A stretch of DNA of 58,243 nt from an uncultured Flammeovirgaceae bacterium (GCA_937899105.1 CALBPF010000226.1:1-58243), one strand, 5' to 3'. Positions 1-9,869 are shown, numbered from the stretch's first letter. The notes: generated from the sequence alone by a model not told the origin. Translations and numbers: made by a program.

Positions 1-53
1 TAACTTACAATGGTAGTAGTCTTCAATGATCAAGTCTACCCTAAGTTGTGGCG

Positions 54-497
54 CTATTCAATTAAATGTTTTTTCTTTTTCTTAAGCTTAGAAAACCACT
101 CCGGCGTAATCCCCATAAACTGAGCAATGTGTTTGTCAGGAATTTTATCAAAAATTAAAGGATAATTCCGATATAAATAGCTGATCAACTCAGAAGGCGG
201 ATGTGTAATCATATGATTTCGGATTTCATTTACTTGAATGAAACTTTCGATGATGTCAGCTCTAAAAAATTCATTGAAGGATGGATACCTCAATATCCAG
301 GAATCAACAGTCTCCTTGTTGAATCTATAGACTTTAGAATCTTCAAGGGCTGTTACCTCGTAATTCGTCGGTTCCCCTAAAAAATAGCTATCCATACATA
401 CAGCTACATGAAACAAGTCCTCCATATAAAACCAGACGGTATTCTGTTCGCCATTTGTGGCTATTAGTGAGGCTTGTAAACTACCCGATGTTATCAC
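54..497 (-). CDS. Crp/Fnr-family regulator, N-terminus apparently broken
   Basis: The 147 residues from a GTG at 497 match the second half of a cyclic-nucleotide-binding beta barrel followed by the shortened helical C-terminus common in Bacteroidota Crp-like regulators (ends IAQFMGITPEWFSKLKKKKK, a winged-helix recognition region). Family members are about 190 residues, so the barrel is short here. The same frame continues upstream without a stop to 632 and translates into typical barrel sequence (LREYLERHIEINEEFW, then FIRKNDILVNHGS), but it is closed by TAG at 633-635 and contains no ATG, GTG or TTG before 497. Either the gene uses a rare start (CTG at 620, ATT) or its start was lost by mutation. 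It would bind DNA; the ligand is unknown. It resembles the regulator at 9267-9869 in its ITPEW motif. Confidence 0.7.
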   Translation of the reverse strand: MITSGSLQASLIATNGEQNTVWFYMEDLFHVAVCMDSYFLGEPTNYEVTALEDSKVYRFNKETVDSWILRYPSFNEFFRADIIESFIQVNEIRNHMITHPPSELISYLYRNYPLIFDKIPDKHIAQFMGITPEWFSKLKKKKKHLIE

Positions 498-862
498 ATA
501 TGCGCATCGTCGACGGCTACCGTGGTTGACAAGAATATCATTTTTTCTTATAAAGATCTCTTTTGTATGCTCAATTACCTCTTGCCAAAATTCTTCGTTG
601 ATCTCAATATGTCTTTCCAGGTATTCTCTGAGCTAGCTTACCTTATATATGGTATATTCAATTTAACTATACTAGGCAAAATAGTCATAATGAATAAAAA
701 TATCGCACGAAATAACTCAAATCATTGTGCCCAGGTCACGAAGTTCATAACATTTAAGAACCTAAATACCTAAACTGGGCTCATGTTGAACCAAATACCT
801 TTTGAACTGTTCTCACTTTAAACAGTGTCGTTTAATCAAATGCATAAATTGAGCTTATTCTT
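498..862. other. Gap between crp-like gene and kinase
   Basis: Positions 498-632 hold, on the minus strand, the apparent N-terminal coding remains of the Crp-like gene. Positions 636-862 are AT-rich and contain no convincing gene; they should carry the promoter of the kinase at 863. The plus-strand reading frame in this interval (522-773) looks like a shadow of the Crp coding sequence. Confidence 0.5.
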
Positions 863-2995
863 ATGAGATACACGCTTCCACTGCTAGTCGTATGCTTGTT
901 GTGCTGTTTTAAGTCTTTAGCTCAAAACCAAAAAAGTATTGACTCACTAAGTCAGATGCTGAAATCATCGCTAAAAGATGAAGAAAGAATTAGTATTTAT
1001 ATCTCTTTAGCGGAGCAATATCAAGACGCAGACTCTGCTTCAACGATGCAATATACTAGTATTGCCAAGGAATTAGCGGACAAGATCAATAGTCAGGAGC
1101 TTGCCATTCTGGCGTTACTGCCTGATATAAGGCTAAATATAAGTCTTGGCAATTATGAGATTGCCAAAGAAATTGTGGAACCCACGGTTCAAAAATCAAG
1201 AGCTATTAGCTTTTCACATGGCGAAGCCAAAGGGCTTGAACTTAGTGGAAGAATTGAAAGGTATTCGGGTAATTACGGGCAGGCCTTAATGCACTACCGG
1301 AAAGCGCTGGATATCTTCACCTCTTTGAATGATAAAGAATCCATAGCTTCTATCGCAAATGCGATGGGTATCATTTATAGCAAGATAGGAGATACGGTTG
1401 AGGCGATTGAATATTTTCTTAAGGCGCTGGATACACATGAAGCTTTAGCGAATCATAGGGCAGTAAGTAAAATATTAAACAACATCGGTATTATTTTTAA
1501 AAAACAAGGTGACTATGACAAAGCTTTGGAATTTTATAACCGATCCATTGATAATGGTTTGAAGATTGGGTGCATGGGCACCTTGTCATCTTCTTACAAC
1601 AACATTGGAAATGTATTCATTTCTAAAAAGGAATATGAGAGGGCCATATCGTATTATAACAAGTCCTTTGAGATTAGAAGCAAAATTGGTGACAAAAGGG
1701 GAATAGCGGATAACATCATGAATCGGGCAGAGGCACAGAGCGGTCTTAAGAGATATAATCTGAGCATAAGTGAGTATCAAAAAGCAATGACAATTTTCGA
1801 GGAGATTGGGGATAGGGAAGGACTGACTTATGCTTTTTATAATATAGGGAAAACTTACTTTGAAATTAATAGGTTGGATTCTGCTGAATATTACTTTAAA
1901 AGAAGTGTCGCTCTATCCAGGGAAATAGGCTATTTATGGAACGTCGCAAATTCACTGGAAGCGTTATCAAGACTGAATTATAAGCTTGGAGATTATTCTG
2001 GCGCTTATTTAAATTTAAAAGGGTATAATGAATTATCAGATAGTTTAAAGAACGATAAAAAATTAAGCGAAATGGCGCTAATAGAGGCGAAATACGAGTT
2101 TGATAAACGAGAAGAAAAATTACAATTCGAGCAGGAGAAAAGTGAGATAGAATATCAGAAATCGTTAAGTCAGCAAAGATTTGTGTTACTGCTTGTCTTA
2201 GTAATATCATTAGCCATTCTGGTGATCCTTATCATCTTCATTAGAGCTTATGTCTTAAAGCAAAAAACTAATTTGAAACTTTCGAAAATCAATAAGGAAA
2301 TTCTTCTCAAGAACAATAAGATTCTAGCTCAGAAAAATGAGTTGAATACTGCGCTCAAAGGTAAGGAACTGTTGATGCAAGAGATGTATCACAGAACAAA
2401 AAACAACTTACTGATGATTGAAAACCTGTTCAGCGCTCAAATGAGTGAAACAAAAGATCTAAAAGTCAAGAATGCACTTGAAGCTAACCAGTCCCGTCTT
2501 GAATCCATTTCCTTAATTCATAAAATTCTTTTTCAGAATGAGTATTTTGAAACAATATCATTGGAAATTTACATTAGGAAGTTGGTTAACCGGCTCCATA
2601 CGGCCTTGGCTGAAGAGCATAAGATCCATATTGATGTATTGGTTGATGATGTGCTTTTACATGTTAATTATATGATGCCCATAGCATTGATTGTCAATGA
2701 AATATTAACTAATGCATTTAAACATGCTTTTAGCGATCAACAATATGGGAAACTTAAAATTACAGGTAAATATTCCGGAGAGAATTTATCTATAGAAATA
2801 AGTGATAACGGTAAAGGTTTTAATTTCAACCAATTGAAGCACAAATCCTTTGGCCTTATTCTTATCGAAGGCCTTGTTGATCAACTGAGAGGGGCTTATC
2901 ATTTTAAGAATGATTTCGGGACAACCTTCAAGCTTAAAATACCTATACGGGCTAAAATTATTGCCGACCGTATTAGGGAAACTAGTGTGGCTTAA
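863..2995 (+). CDS. TPR-repeat HisKA_2 sensor histidine kinase
   Basis: A 710-residue membrane sensor kinase. A cleavable signal peptide (residues 1-21, ending SLAQ) is followed by six or seven tetratricopeptide repeats (about 90-400, for example NAMGIIYSKIGDTVEAIEYF) that would lie outside the inner membrane. One hydrophobic helix spans about 440-462, then a coiled coil. The phosphoacceptor region is of the HisKA_2 type (EMYHRTKNNLLM, His510) and the ATPase domain has an N-box (VNEILTNAFKHAF, about 610) and a G-box (ISDNGKGFN, about 646). It would phosphorylate a response regulator after sensing an envelope signal through the TPRs. No regulator is fused. The nearest is the sigma54 activator at 4302-6323 on the other strand, so partnership is only a guess. 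It ends 7 bases from the convergent HD-PycTM gene. Confidence 0.92.
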   Translation: MRYTLPLLVVCLLCCFKSLAQNQKSIDSLSQMLKSSLKDEERISIYISLAEQYQDADSASTMQYTSIAKELADKINSQELAILALLPDIRLNISLGNYEIAKEIVEPTVQKSRAISFSHGEAKGLELSGRIERYSGNYGQALMHYRKALDIFTSLNDKESIASIANAMGIIYSKIGDTVEAIEYFLKALDTHEALANHRAVSKILNNIGIIFKKQGDYDKALEFYNRSIDNGLKIGCMGTLSSSYNNIGNVFISKKEYERAISYYNKSFEIRSKIGDKRGIADNIMNRAEAQSGLKRYNLSISEYQKAMTIFEEIGDREGLTYAFYNIGKTYFEINRLDSAEYYFKRSVALSREIGYLWNVANSLEALSRLNYKLGDYSGAYLNLKGYNELSDSLKNDKKLSEMALIEAKYEFDKREEKLQFEQEKSEIEYQKSLSQQRFVLLLVLVISLAILVILIIFIRAYVLKQKTNLKLSKINKEILLKNNKILAQKNELNTALKGKELLMQEMYHRTKNNLLMIENLFSAQMSETKDLKVKNALEANQSRLESISLIHKILFQNEYFETISLEIYIRKLVNRLHTALAEEHKIHIDVLVDDVLLHVNYMMPIALIVNEILTNAFKHAFSDQQYGKLKITGKYSGENLSIEISDNGKGFNFNQLKHKSFGLILIEGLVDQLRGAYHFKNDFGTTFKLKIPIRAKIIADRIRETSVA

Positions 2996-3002
2996 CTTGT
3001 TC

Positions 3003-4241
3003 TCATATAAAATTCTTGTATAAGAGGCTTGCTATGAACAAAAGCAAGCTAAGAGCTATACCATACATGAGTATATCATATGAATACCTCAAGAACCTAT
3101 CTTTCACAGCTAGCGCTTTACCGTGATAAAAGACTTCATCAATAAAGCTTGAGTAGAGATATTTTGTACTACTCATTAATCTGTTCATGCCCCAACGGTA
3201 ATCTTCAAGTCGCATAGCGTGGAAATTTCCAAAAAAAAGCAAATTTATGTTTTGACGCTTGATATCTTCCTTAATGAATGTTCCTTTTGTTAAATTGGGT
3301 CTTAGCGCAAGAATACCTAAGACTATTGAGCTAATATTGGCGACAAGAAAAATAATTGTGGGCGCCATCAAATAGGCATTGTTAGGCGCTAATTGTACTA
3401 ATACCACGATCAGCGCTACGATAATCAACACATTAATGAGAACAACACTACTTGCCTTTGTATCGGCTATGGCCCTTTGAGACAGGTGATTTTTTGAAGC
3501 GAGACTAAACATGACTTCGATTTCTTTATCAGGTCTATCCCGGGCGCTTAGTAGCTTATTTTTCAGCCTATTTAGCTCTTCCCTGGAAATCTGCATTTCT
3601 TTTATCAACATACCGTCAATCGCATCTGTAAGCCTGCTGATCTTTTTTTTCAACAACTCGGCATTTTGGATCTTTAATGGCTCCAACACTGTTTTGCCAT
3701 AGTTTGTGTGGTACCGATGTTCAATCAGGGAAGTCAGATGAAGTTTATACCATTCTTGATCTGGATATTTCTTTTGAATTCCGTCGGATTCTTTTCTCAG
3801 TTTGTTCAGGCTAATAAAGTATTCATTTGAAGACAAATAAAAAGTATTAGCATCCTTAATTGCAGCTTCCAGATGATTTGCAGGAGTTTTATCAGATTGA
3901 GTCGCTTTTATACACTCAAGCACCTTTGCGACAAGCAGGTCGCTCATCTCCGTTTTCGCTAGAAATTTCCTTGCAATACGGCCGCTATATTCTCTGTGAT
4001 TTTCAAAAAATGTACAATAACCGGTATAGTTGAACCAGGCTGCTAGCTCTACAATTAGTAAATCTTGACGAGTTAATTGCTCACTTTCTCCTATTAATTT
4101 AACTGCGTTGACAACGTTCAGCGTGTGCTCATAATTATGAAAAACCAGTTGAGGAGGACTTTTCTCCTTAAAAAAAGAATGTACATATTCTCTTGCTGAA
4201 ATCAGAACTACATCATGAATATTCATGGCAATGGTAATCAT
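3003..4241 (-). CDS. HD-domain plus PycTM (DUF5706) membrane protein with degenerate HD motif
   Basis: 412 residues in two parts. Residues 10-200 resemble a small HD-superfamily phosphohydrolase: HNYEHTLNVV (35-44) and IKDAN carry expected metal-site positions, but the defining His-Asp pair is replaced. Relatives read AAWFHDTGY; this protein reads AAWFNYTGY (Asn71-Tyr72). The C-terminal third has the PycTM layout of Pycsar effectors: a coiled region, two adjacent membrane helices (about 270-325), a conserved segment and a third hydrophobic helix at the extreme C-terminus. Proteins of this layout are common in Bacteroidota outside defence islands, and no pyrimidine cyclase gene lies nearby, so an anti-phage role is not shown. 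With the HD pair gone, hydrolysis is doubtful and a ligand-sensing role is possible. An internal ATG at 4226 (MNIHDVV) is an alternative start. Confidence 0.8.
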   Translation of the reverse strand: MITIAMNIHDVVLISAREYVHSFFKEKSPPQLVFHNYEHTLNVVNAVKLIGESEQLTRQDLLIVELAAWFNYTGYCTFFENHREYSGRIARKFLAKTEMSDLLVAKVLECIKATQSDKTPANHLEAAIKDANTFYLSSNEYFISLNKLRKESDGIQKKYPDQEWYKLHLTSLIEHRYHTNYGKTVLEPLKIQNAELLKKKISRLTDAIDGMLIKEMQISREELNRLKNKLLSARDRPDKEIEVMFSLASKNHLSQRAIADTKASSVVLINVLIIVALIVVLVQLAPNNAYLMAPTIIFLVANISSIVLGILALRPNLTKGTFIKEDIKRQNINLLFFGNFHAMRLEDYRWGMNRLMSSTKYLYSSFIDEVFYHGKALAVKDRFLRYSYDILMYGIALSLLLFIASLLYKNFI

Positions 4242-4301
4242 TACCTAATACTAGATGTTTAAAACAATAAGAAAAATAACAATAATTAAGAAATGTAAAA
4301 G

Positions 4302-6323
4302 TTAGTTGAAAAAGTTGTTTTTATTGATTCCTAACTTACGTATCCTTGATTCTAGTGTAGACGGGTTTATGTCTAATAGTTCTGCTGCTCCGTTCTTTCC
4401 TCGCACTTTTCCATTCGTGAAATTTAAAGTAGCTATTACAGCCTCTTTTTCAACTTCTTTTAAAGTCCTATGTAGATTTTGGCTATTTAATACACTTGAC
4501 CCGGAGTCAACCTTATTATTACCTACTGAAAATTTATCCGGTGTTATATCTATTATGTTATGATTTGTAACGATCACTTCTCTTTCAATTACGTGTTGTA
4601 GTTCTCTGATATTACCTGGCCAATTGTATTCCATCATTGTCGCTAATGAGGCTTTCGATAAACTAAGTCCGGATTTACCAATTTTTCTTGAAGTTTTTTC
4701 TAGAAAAAACTGCGCCAAATCTTTGATATCTTCTTTTCGTTCGCGTAACGAAGAAACGTAAATAGGAAAAACATTTAGTCTGTAGTACAGGTCCGGCCTG
4801 AAATTCCCTTTTTCTACTTCAACATTCAGATTTCTATTAGTAGCCGCAAGGATCTTTACATTTAGCTTAATCGGTTCAGAGCCGCCAATACGTTCGATCT
4901 CTTTTTCCTGTATGACCCTAAGCAGTTTGGGTTGAAGTTCCAAGGGAAGTTCACCAATTTCATCTAAGAAGATAATGCCATTATTTGCCAATTCAAATTT
5001 GCCAATCCGTTGCGCTGTAGCTCCGGTAAAGCTTCCTTTTTGATGACCAAATAATTCGGACTCTATTAATTGTGAAGGTAAGGCGGCACAATTAACCTTT
5101 ATTAAAGGTTTGTCGGCGTATAAAGAACTGTTGTGGATGGAACGGGCTACTAACTCTTTACCGGTTCCTGTTTCGCCGATGATGAGTACTGAAGTGTCCG
5201 TTCTTGAAACTTGCTTTATTTGATCTTTTATAAAGTTTATGCCATGGCTATTACCTATAAACTCCTCCGATGCGCGGCTTAGATTAATTTCTTCTACAAG
5301 AAACTCATTTTCTTTCTCTGCCCTTTCCTTCAGTTCATTCAGTTCTTCAAAATATAGCTGGTTTTGTACGACGACTGCTATTTGATTAGCGGCCGCTTTG
5401 AATAGTTTGAAGTGGCCGGAACCAAATACATCCGACCGTCCCGACATAATGTTGAAGTAACCAATTGGTTTATTGTTAACCTTTAACGGGACGATCATGC
5501 AACACTTAATTCCTGTTTTGTCTAATAGATTATGCGCATCCTCATTAATAAAGGCCATTTTGAGTTCTTCTACATCAAGTATGGTGGGTTCGTCCCTGTT
5601 CATGACTTCTTGCAACTCTTTAGTTAATGGAATTGGATTAAACTTGCTTATTCCTTCCATGAATTCATCATCCACCTCATCAGACTCCCAGTCTAGTTTA
5701 ATATGAAAATGAGAATTCTCTTTATTTAAGATAGCAATATGTGGCGCTCTGTCGAGGTCGAATAATGGTTTCAAGGAATTCGCAACCTTTGTGAAAAATA
5801 GGTAACTATCCTTAACAAAATTGATTGCAGAATTTATTTCAAGTAGGAACTGCCTTTCCTTTTCTGTTCTCGAAAGGTTACTGTAAGCATTCCTGTAGAT
5901 GGCTATCTCTATGGCCGCCTTTAATTCTTGGATGTCCGCCGGTTTAACAATGAAACCGCTGGGTTTGCACCTTTTCACCTTTTTTATCAGCGAATCATCA
6001 GTGTAAGAAGTCAAGAATATAAACGGAATTTCAGCCTCGCCCATTTTCATGCCTAATTCTATACCAAGTGGCTCTCCGTGCAAATCAATATCTAAAAACG
6101 CAATATCAACTTCATATTGTTTTATATATGATGTAGCCGATACAAAGTCTAGCTTATGCTGCACGCTTTGATATCCAAGCTGATGAAGCATTTCTTTTAG
6201 CTTTTTACCAGCCAAAAACTCATCTTCAACTAAGAGTATTCGGAGGCCTTTTTTGATAAGACCGGTATTAGCGCGTATAAGATTTTCCGTTTCCATTAAA
6301 AAATAATCGATATATCGATTCAA
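4302..6323 (-). CDS. REC-GAF-sigma54 AAA+-Fis response regulator
   Basis: A 673-residue NtrC-type activator of sigma54 promoters. Domains in order: receiver (about 25-145; acidic pair VEDE, phosphoacceptor in FLDIDL near residue 76, IVKPA lysine), GAF (about 160-330), AAA+ ATPase (about 355-590; Walker A GETGTGKE near 385, sigma54-contact loop GSFTGA near 428 in place of the usual GAFTGA, Walker B IIFLDEIGELP near 449, arginine finger region FRPDLYYRLN) and a Fis-type helix-turn-helix at the end (GAAELLDINPSTLESRIRKL). All catalytic motifs are intact. The first Met is followed by a second at 6296 (METENL), which may be the true start. The kinase at 863 is a possible partner on position alone. 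Confidence 0.93.
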   Translation of the reverse strand: MNRYIDYFLMETENLIRANTGLIKKGLRILLVEDEFLAGKKLKEMLHQLGYQSVQHKLDFVSATSYIKQYEVDIAFLDIDLHGEPLGIELGMKMGEAEIPFIFLTSYTDDSLIKKVKRCKPSGFIVKPADIQELKAAIEIAIYRNAYSNLSRTEKERQFLLEINSAINFVKDSYLFFTKVANSLKPLFDLDRAPHIAILNKENSHFHIKLDWESDEVDDEFMEGISKFNPIPLTKELQEVMNRDEPTILDVEELKMAFINEDAHNLLDKTGIKCCMIVPLKVNNKPIGYFNIMSGRSDVFGSGHFKLFKAAANQIAVVVQNQLYFEELNELKERAEKENEFLVEEINLSRASEEFIGNSHGINFIKDQIKQVSRTDTSVLIIGETGTGKELVARSIHNSSLYADKPLIKVNCAALPSQLIESELFGHQKGSFTGATAQRIGKFELANNGIIFLDEIGELPLELQPKLLRVIQEKEIERIGGSEPIKLNVKILAATNRNLNVEVEKGNFRPDLYYRLNVFPIYVSSLRERKEDIKDLAQFFLEKTSRKIGKSGLSLSKASLATMMEYNWPGNIRELQHVIEREVIVTNHNIIDITPDKFSVGNNKVDSGSSVLNSQNLHRTLKEVEKEAVIATLNFTNGKVRGKNGAAELLDINPSTLESRIRKLGINKNNFFN

Positions 6324-6455
6324 AAATTAAAAAAAACACGATATTTCAAATGCCACATTGTTGCATTAAATCATAAATATTTGATAATCAAAAAGATAAA
6401 ACTAAAACAAATCCGGCGCCTATTTTGTTCTTGGCAGATTTAAAGATTTTTAACT

Positions 6456-7028
6456 ATGATCAATTTGAATCAAATGTATCACAGTTTAAAGGAACAGTCT
6501 GATTTGGATAGCATGCAGGTTGGTTCCAAGAATTACAAAAAAGGTCACATCCTTCAAACCAAGGGAAGTATTGTTTCAAAGGCCTATTTTGTCAAGCGGG
6601 GTTTGGTTAAAAGTTATGATGTAGATCAAAACGGCAAACAGCACATTTTGATGTTTGCCGGTCGTGGAGCCTCAATATTTGATCCTAATTCAGTTGTTTC
6701 TGGAACTACATCTGAATTGTTTATAGAAACTATTGAGGATTCTGAAATTGAGACTGTCGATCTAAGAGTTCATGATACGAAAAATATCTCCTCGAACATA
6801 AAAAATAATATCATCTGGATCTTAAATATGAATCTCTGCTATCTGCAGAAGAGGCTTTTAAAGATGATGACTTTCACTACGCACGAGAGATATGAGCTTT
6901 TCCTACAAGACTATCCGAATATTGCTAACCGGATTCCTCAGTGGATGATAGCTTCATATTTAGGGGTTACACCGGAAGCCCTTAGTAGTGTAAAAGGTAA
7001 ATACTATCGCAGGCATAAATGTAATTGA
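6456..7028 (+). CDS. Crp/Fnr-family transcriptional regulator
   Basis: 190 residues: a cyclic-nucleotide-binding-type beta barrel (about 20-110, with VKRGLVKSYDVDQNGKQHIL) then a helical dimerisation region and a DNA-binding tail (ASYLGVTPEALSSVKG). The glycine and arginine pattern needed for cAMP binding is not evident, so the effector is unknown. It lies divergently from the sigma54 activator and 48 bases upstream of ppk, so it may control either. One of three such regulators within 10 kb. Confidence 0.85.
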   Translation: MINLNQMYHSLKEQSDLDSMQVGSKNYKKGHILQTKGSIVSKAYFVKRGLVKSYDVDQNGKQHILMFAGRGASIFDPNSVVSGTTSELFIETIEDSEIETVDLRVHDTKNISSNIKNNIIWILNMNLCYLQKRLLKMMTFTTHERYELFLQDYPNIANRIPQWMIASYLGVTPEALSSVKGKYYRRHKCN

Positions 7029-7075
7029 GAGCAGTACGGGTAAGCTAGTGTAGCAAACGTTTCAGATTCCTTAGA

Positions 7076-9139
7076 ATGGAGAAGTATCATAACAAAGAAC
7101 TCAGTTGGCTTTCATTTAATCATCGCGTATTAATGGAGGCTTATGATAAAACTAACTCTTTATATGAGCGCATTAAGTTCTTATCTATTTATGATAGTAA
7201 CCTCGAAGAATTTCTAAGAAACAAATTAGGCGCTTTGAAGCGATCGGCCGAAATACAAAACTACGCCGACGGCTATTCTAGAGACGGTGTTAAGAAAATT
7301 CTGTCAAAGATTCAACGCATTGTTGTCAAAGGTATTGAGGAATCTCTACGCATCTTAAACGAGGATATCATAGCTGAATTAAAAAGTGAAAATATCTTCA
7401 TTTTAAATCAAAATGATGCGCGCAAGGATGAATATAAGAATGAATTAGACTCGTATTTCAGGTCTCATATCTTAACTTATTTAAAGCCAAAAGTGATATT
7501 GAATAATTATGAAGATGATAATTACACATTTGAAAATATTCCCTATTTATTTTTGAGACTTCATAAAGGAGATGCAGATTATTTTGGAATCGTCAACATT
7601 CCAGCTAATAAACTCCAAAGATTTTACACCTTGAAATGTCCCAATAGATACTGTTACCTATTTATTGATGATATCATAAGAAAGAACCTCGATTTCGTAT
7701 TCAAAGATTATGAAATAATGGAGGCAATCAGTTTCAAATTTGTTCAGGATGAATCTCTTAACATTGAAGATGAATTTTCAGGGAACCTGGTTGAGAAGGT
7801 AAAAAATCAGCTGAATACTAAAAAAGATACTCCTACAAATATTACTTATCAAAGTAACGCTTCGGAAGGTGCGATTAAATTTTTAAAAAAATACTTTAAG
7901 GTAAAAAGTAAAGATATGGTGCCTGGTGGGGTTTATCAATCCCTTAAAGATCTGGTCCAATTACCTAATCCAGTAGCTCCTGAGCTTGACTGGGTACCTA
8001 TAAAAAAAGTTCCGTATCCGGTATTTGAGCGAAATGAATGTATTTTCAAGAAAATAGATCTCAATGATCACTTACTCCATTTTCCCTATCATTCATATAA
8101 GTATGTATTGCGTTTTTTTAACGAGGCTTCCATAAATCCTGAAGTTAAAGAAATAAGAGTCACTCTATACAGGGTTGGAAAAAACTCTGCTATAGCCAAC
8201 GCTCTAATTAGCGCGGTGCAAAATGGTAAAAAGGTTATTGTATTTATGGAGATCAAAGCCAGAGAGGACGAGGCACACAATATTTACTGGGCGGAAGAAA
8301 TGGAAAAAGCCGGTGTAACCGTTATTTACAGCATGCCGGAACTTAAGGTTCACGCAAAAATGGTTTTAGTTGTCAAAGAAACTGAAACTTCAGGCGAAGA
8401 ATATTACGCTTATTTGAGTACAGGTAATTTCAATGAGCATACCGCTAAATACTATTCTGATTTTGGCTTACTTACCAGTAAAAAGAAACTAACCAAAGGT
8501 GTATTGAAGACCTTTGACCATATTTATAAAAAAAGACCTTTGGTAAATCTGGGAGAAATCTTAGTTACAAAGATTAATCTCAAGAAGCGTTTTATCAGAC
8601 TCATTGAAAATGAAATGAGGTTCTTTGCGGAAGGTAAACCGGCTCAAATAATTATTAAGGTAAATAACCTTGAAGAAAAGGATTTCATTGATAAGCTATA
8701 TGAAGCGGCAAATGCCGGGGTAGAGATCTATTTACTTGTCAGGAGTATTTGCTGCTTTAACGTTAGGCAGGTAAAATCACATAATGTGAGGGTCATCCGA
8801 ATAGTGGATAGCTATTTGGAGCATGCCCGTGTTTTCTATTTTCGAAATCAAGGTAAGGAAATTATTTACATGTCTTCGGCAGATCTTATGCAGCGAAACA
8901 TAGATGGGCGGGTGGAAATAGCTTTTCCAATCTTAAAGAAACAACTAAGAAAAAAAGTATTCCGCATTCTTCAGTTGCATATTAATGACAATCAAAAAGC
9001 AGTAGAGATTGACCATAAACTGAGAAATATAAAAATTACTAGTACCGGTAAAGATGTACGGGCACAATATCAAACTCCTTATGTTTTGGAGAACAATTCT
9101 GAGGATATAGTAAATGAAACGTTAATACCTATGGTGTAG
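7076..9139 (+). CDS. ppk1: Polyphosphate kinase 1
   Basis: 687 residues, normal length for PPK1, which reversibly transfers the gamma phosphate of ATP to polyphosphate. The N-terminus has the family signature ELSWLSFNHRVL and SNLEEFL. The two histidines of the phospholipase-D-like core are present: ELKVHAKM (His426, the autophosphorylated residue by family knowledge) and YLEHARVFYF (His583). The arginine-rich ATP-site segments (RVTLYRVG; STGNFNEHTAKYYSD) are conserved. It is a cytoplasmic or membrane-associated enzyme that links phosphate storage with stress. It is flanked by two Crp-like regulator genes in the same direction (6456 and 9267). Confidence 0.95.
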   Translation: MEKYHNKELSWLSFNHRVLMEAYDKTNSLYERIKFLSIYDSNLEEFLRNKLGALKRSAEIQNYADGYSRDGVKKILSKIQRIVVKGIEESLRILNEDIIAELKSENIFILNQNDARKDEYKNELDSYFRSHILTYLKPKVILNNYEDDNYTFENIPYLFLRLHKGDADYFGIVNIPANKLQRFYTLKCPNRYCYLFIDDIIRKNLDFVFKDYEIMEAISFKFVQDESLNIEDEFSGNLVEKVKNQLNTKKDTPTNITYQSNASEGAIKFLKKYFKVKSKDMVPGGVYQSLKDLVQLPNPVAPELDWVPIKKVPYPVFERNECIFKKIDLNDHLLHFPYHSYKYVLRFFNEASINPEVKEIRVTLYRVGKNSAIANALISAVQNGKKVIVFMEIKAREDEAHNIYWAEEMEKAGVTVIYSMPELKVHAKMVLVVKETETSGEEYYAYLSTGNFNEHTAKYYSDFGLLTSKKKLTKGVLKTFDHIYKKRPLVNLGEILVTKINLKKRFIRLIENEMRFFAEGKPAQIIIKVNNLEEKDFIDKLYEAANAGVEIYLLVRSICCFNVRQVKSHNVRVIRIVDSYLEHARVFYFRNQGKEIIYMSSADLMQRNIDGRVEIAFPILKKQLRKKVFRILQLHINDNQKAVEIDHKLRNIKITSTGKDVRAQYQTPYVLENNSEDIVNETLIPMV

Positions 9140-9266
9140 TTGACGAGACTTATATTGTGCAATTTTTCTTAACCTATGTTAAGAGACAGTAAAGCGGCAG
9201 CCCCTATTTTAAGGTTGAAGCTGATTCATGGTAATGTAATATGATAATGAATTAATCTAAAATTCA

Positions 9267-9869
9267 ATGAGAGACTTAATTGAAGAATTTAAAAACGAAG
9301 TTATTTGTTACACTGAAAAGATATCGGACGAGGAGTGGGTCAACTTTAGAGCCGGGTTAAAACCTGTCTGCTTCAAAAGAGGGGATACTATTTTTCAAAG
9401 CAATAAGGTATGCAAGGAAGTCTTTTTCATTGTTGATGGAATAGCTGCATCGGAATTTCATAAGGAAAACGAATGTGTTGTTACTCGTTTTTTTCGATCT
9501 AAAAATCTATGCAGTAATGTAATGAGCTATTTTACAAGTGAAGTGGTAAATGATCGCATTTTTGCAATAACGAATATAAAAGGTGTTATGATACCTAAAG
9601 ACTTATTTAACAATAGCTATTTATATTCTCGTGGAATAGGACTTTACTTTAGAAAAATTTTATTAGAGAACTCATTGGAAGCAAAAATGCTCATCTCAGT
9701 AAAAACTATGTCCGGAGTGGAATCGAAACTCAAATTTTTGCAAGAGAGCTATCCGGAAATAATTCTTGAGGCGCCTTGGAAATACATAGCCAATTTTATT
9801 GGAATAACTCCGGAGTGGCTTAGTCGTACGCTGAATAAGAAAAAGCATCAATTGCAAAAGACAATTTAG
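9267..9869 (+). CDS. Crp/Fnr-family transcriptional regulator
   Basis: 200 residues with the barrel fold of the cNMP-binding family (FKRGDTIFQSNKVCKEVFFI, about 30-50) and the Bacteroidota-type C-terminus IANFIGITPEWLSRTLNKKK. The ITPEW helix resembles that of the truncated regulator at 54-497 more than the one at 6456. It follows ppk1 by 127 bases. The ligand and targets are not visible. It ends 24 bases before the terminator of the oppositely oriented tRNA. Confidence 0.83.
   Translation: MRDLIEEFKNEVICYTEKISDEEWVNFRAGLKPVCFKRGDTIFQSNKVCKEVFFIVDGIAASEFHKENECVVTRFFRSKNLCSNVMSYFTSEVVNDRIFAITNIKGVMIPKDLFNNSYLYSRGIGLYFRKILLENSLEAKMLISVKTMSGVESKLKFLQESYPEIILEAPWKYIANFIGITPEWLSRTLNKKKHQLQKTI

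Noticed and set aside
522..773. Plus-strand open frame of 83 codons
   Set aside because: It lies over the minus-strand Crp coding remains and has no recognisable feature; a shadow frame.
3003..4241. A complete Pycsar anti-phage system
   Set aside because: No pyrimidine cyclase gene is present nearby, and HD-PycTM proteins are common outside defence islands.
6354..6370. Sigma54-like TGCCAC-TTGC upstream of the Crp-like gene
   Set aside because: The GG of the -24 element is missing and the spacing is one base short.
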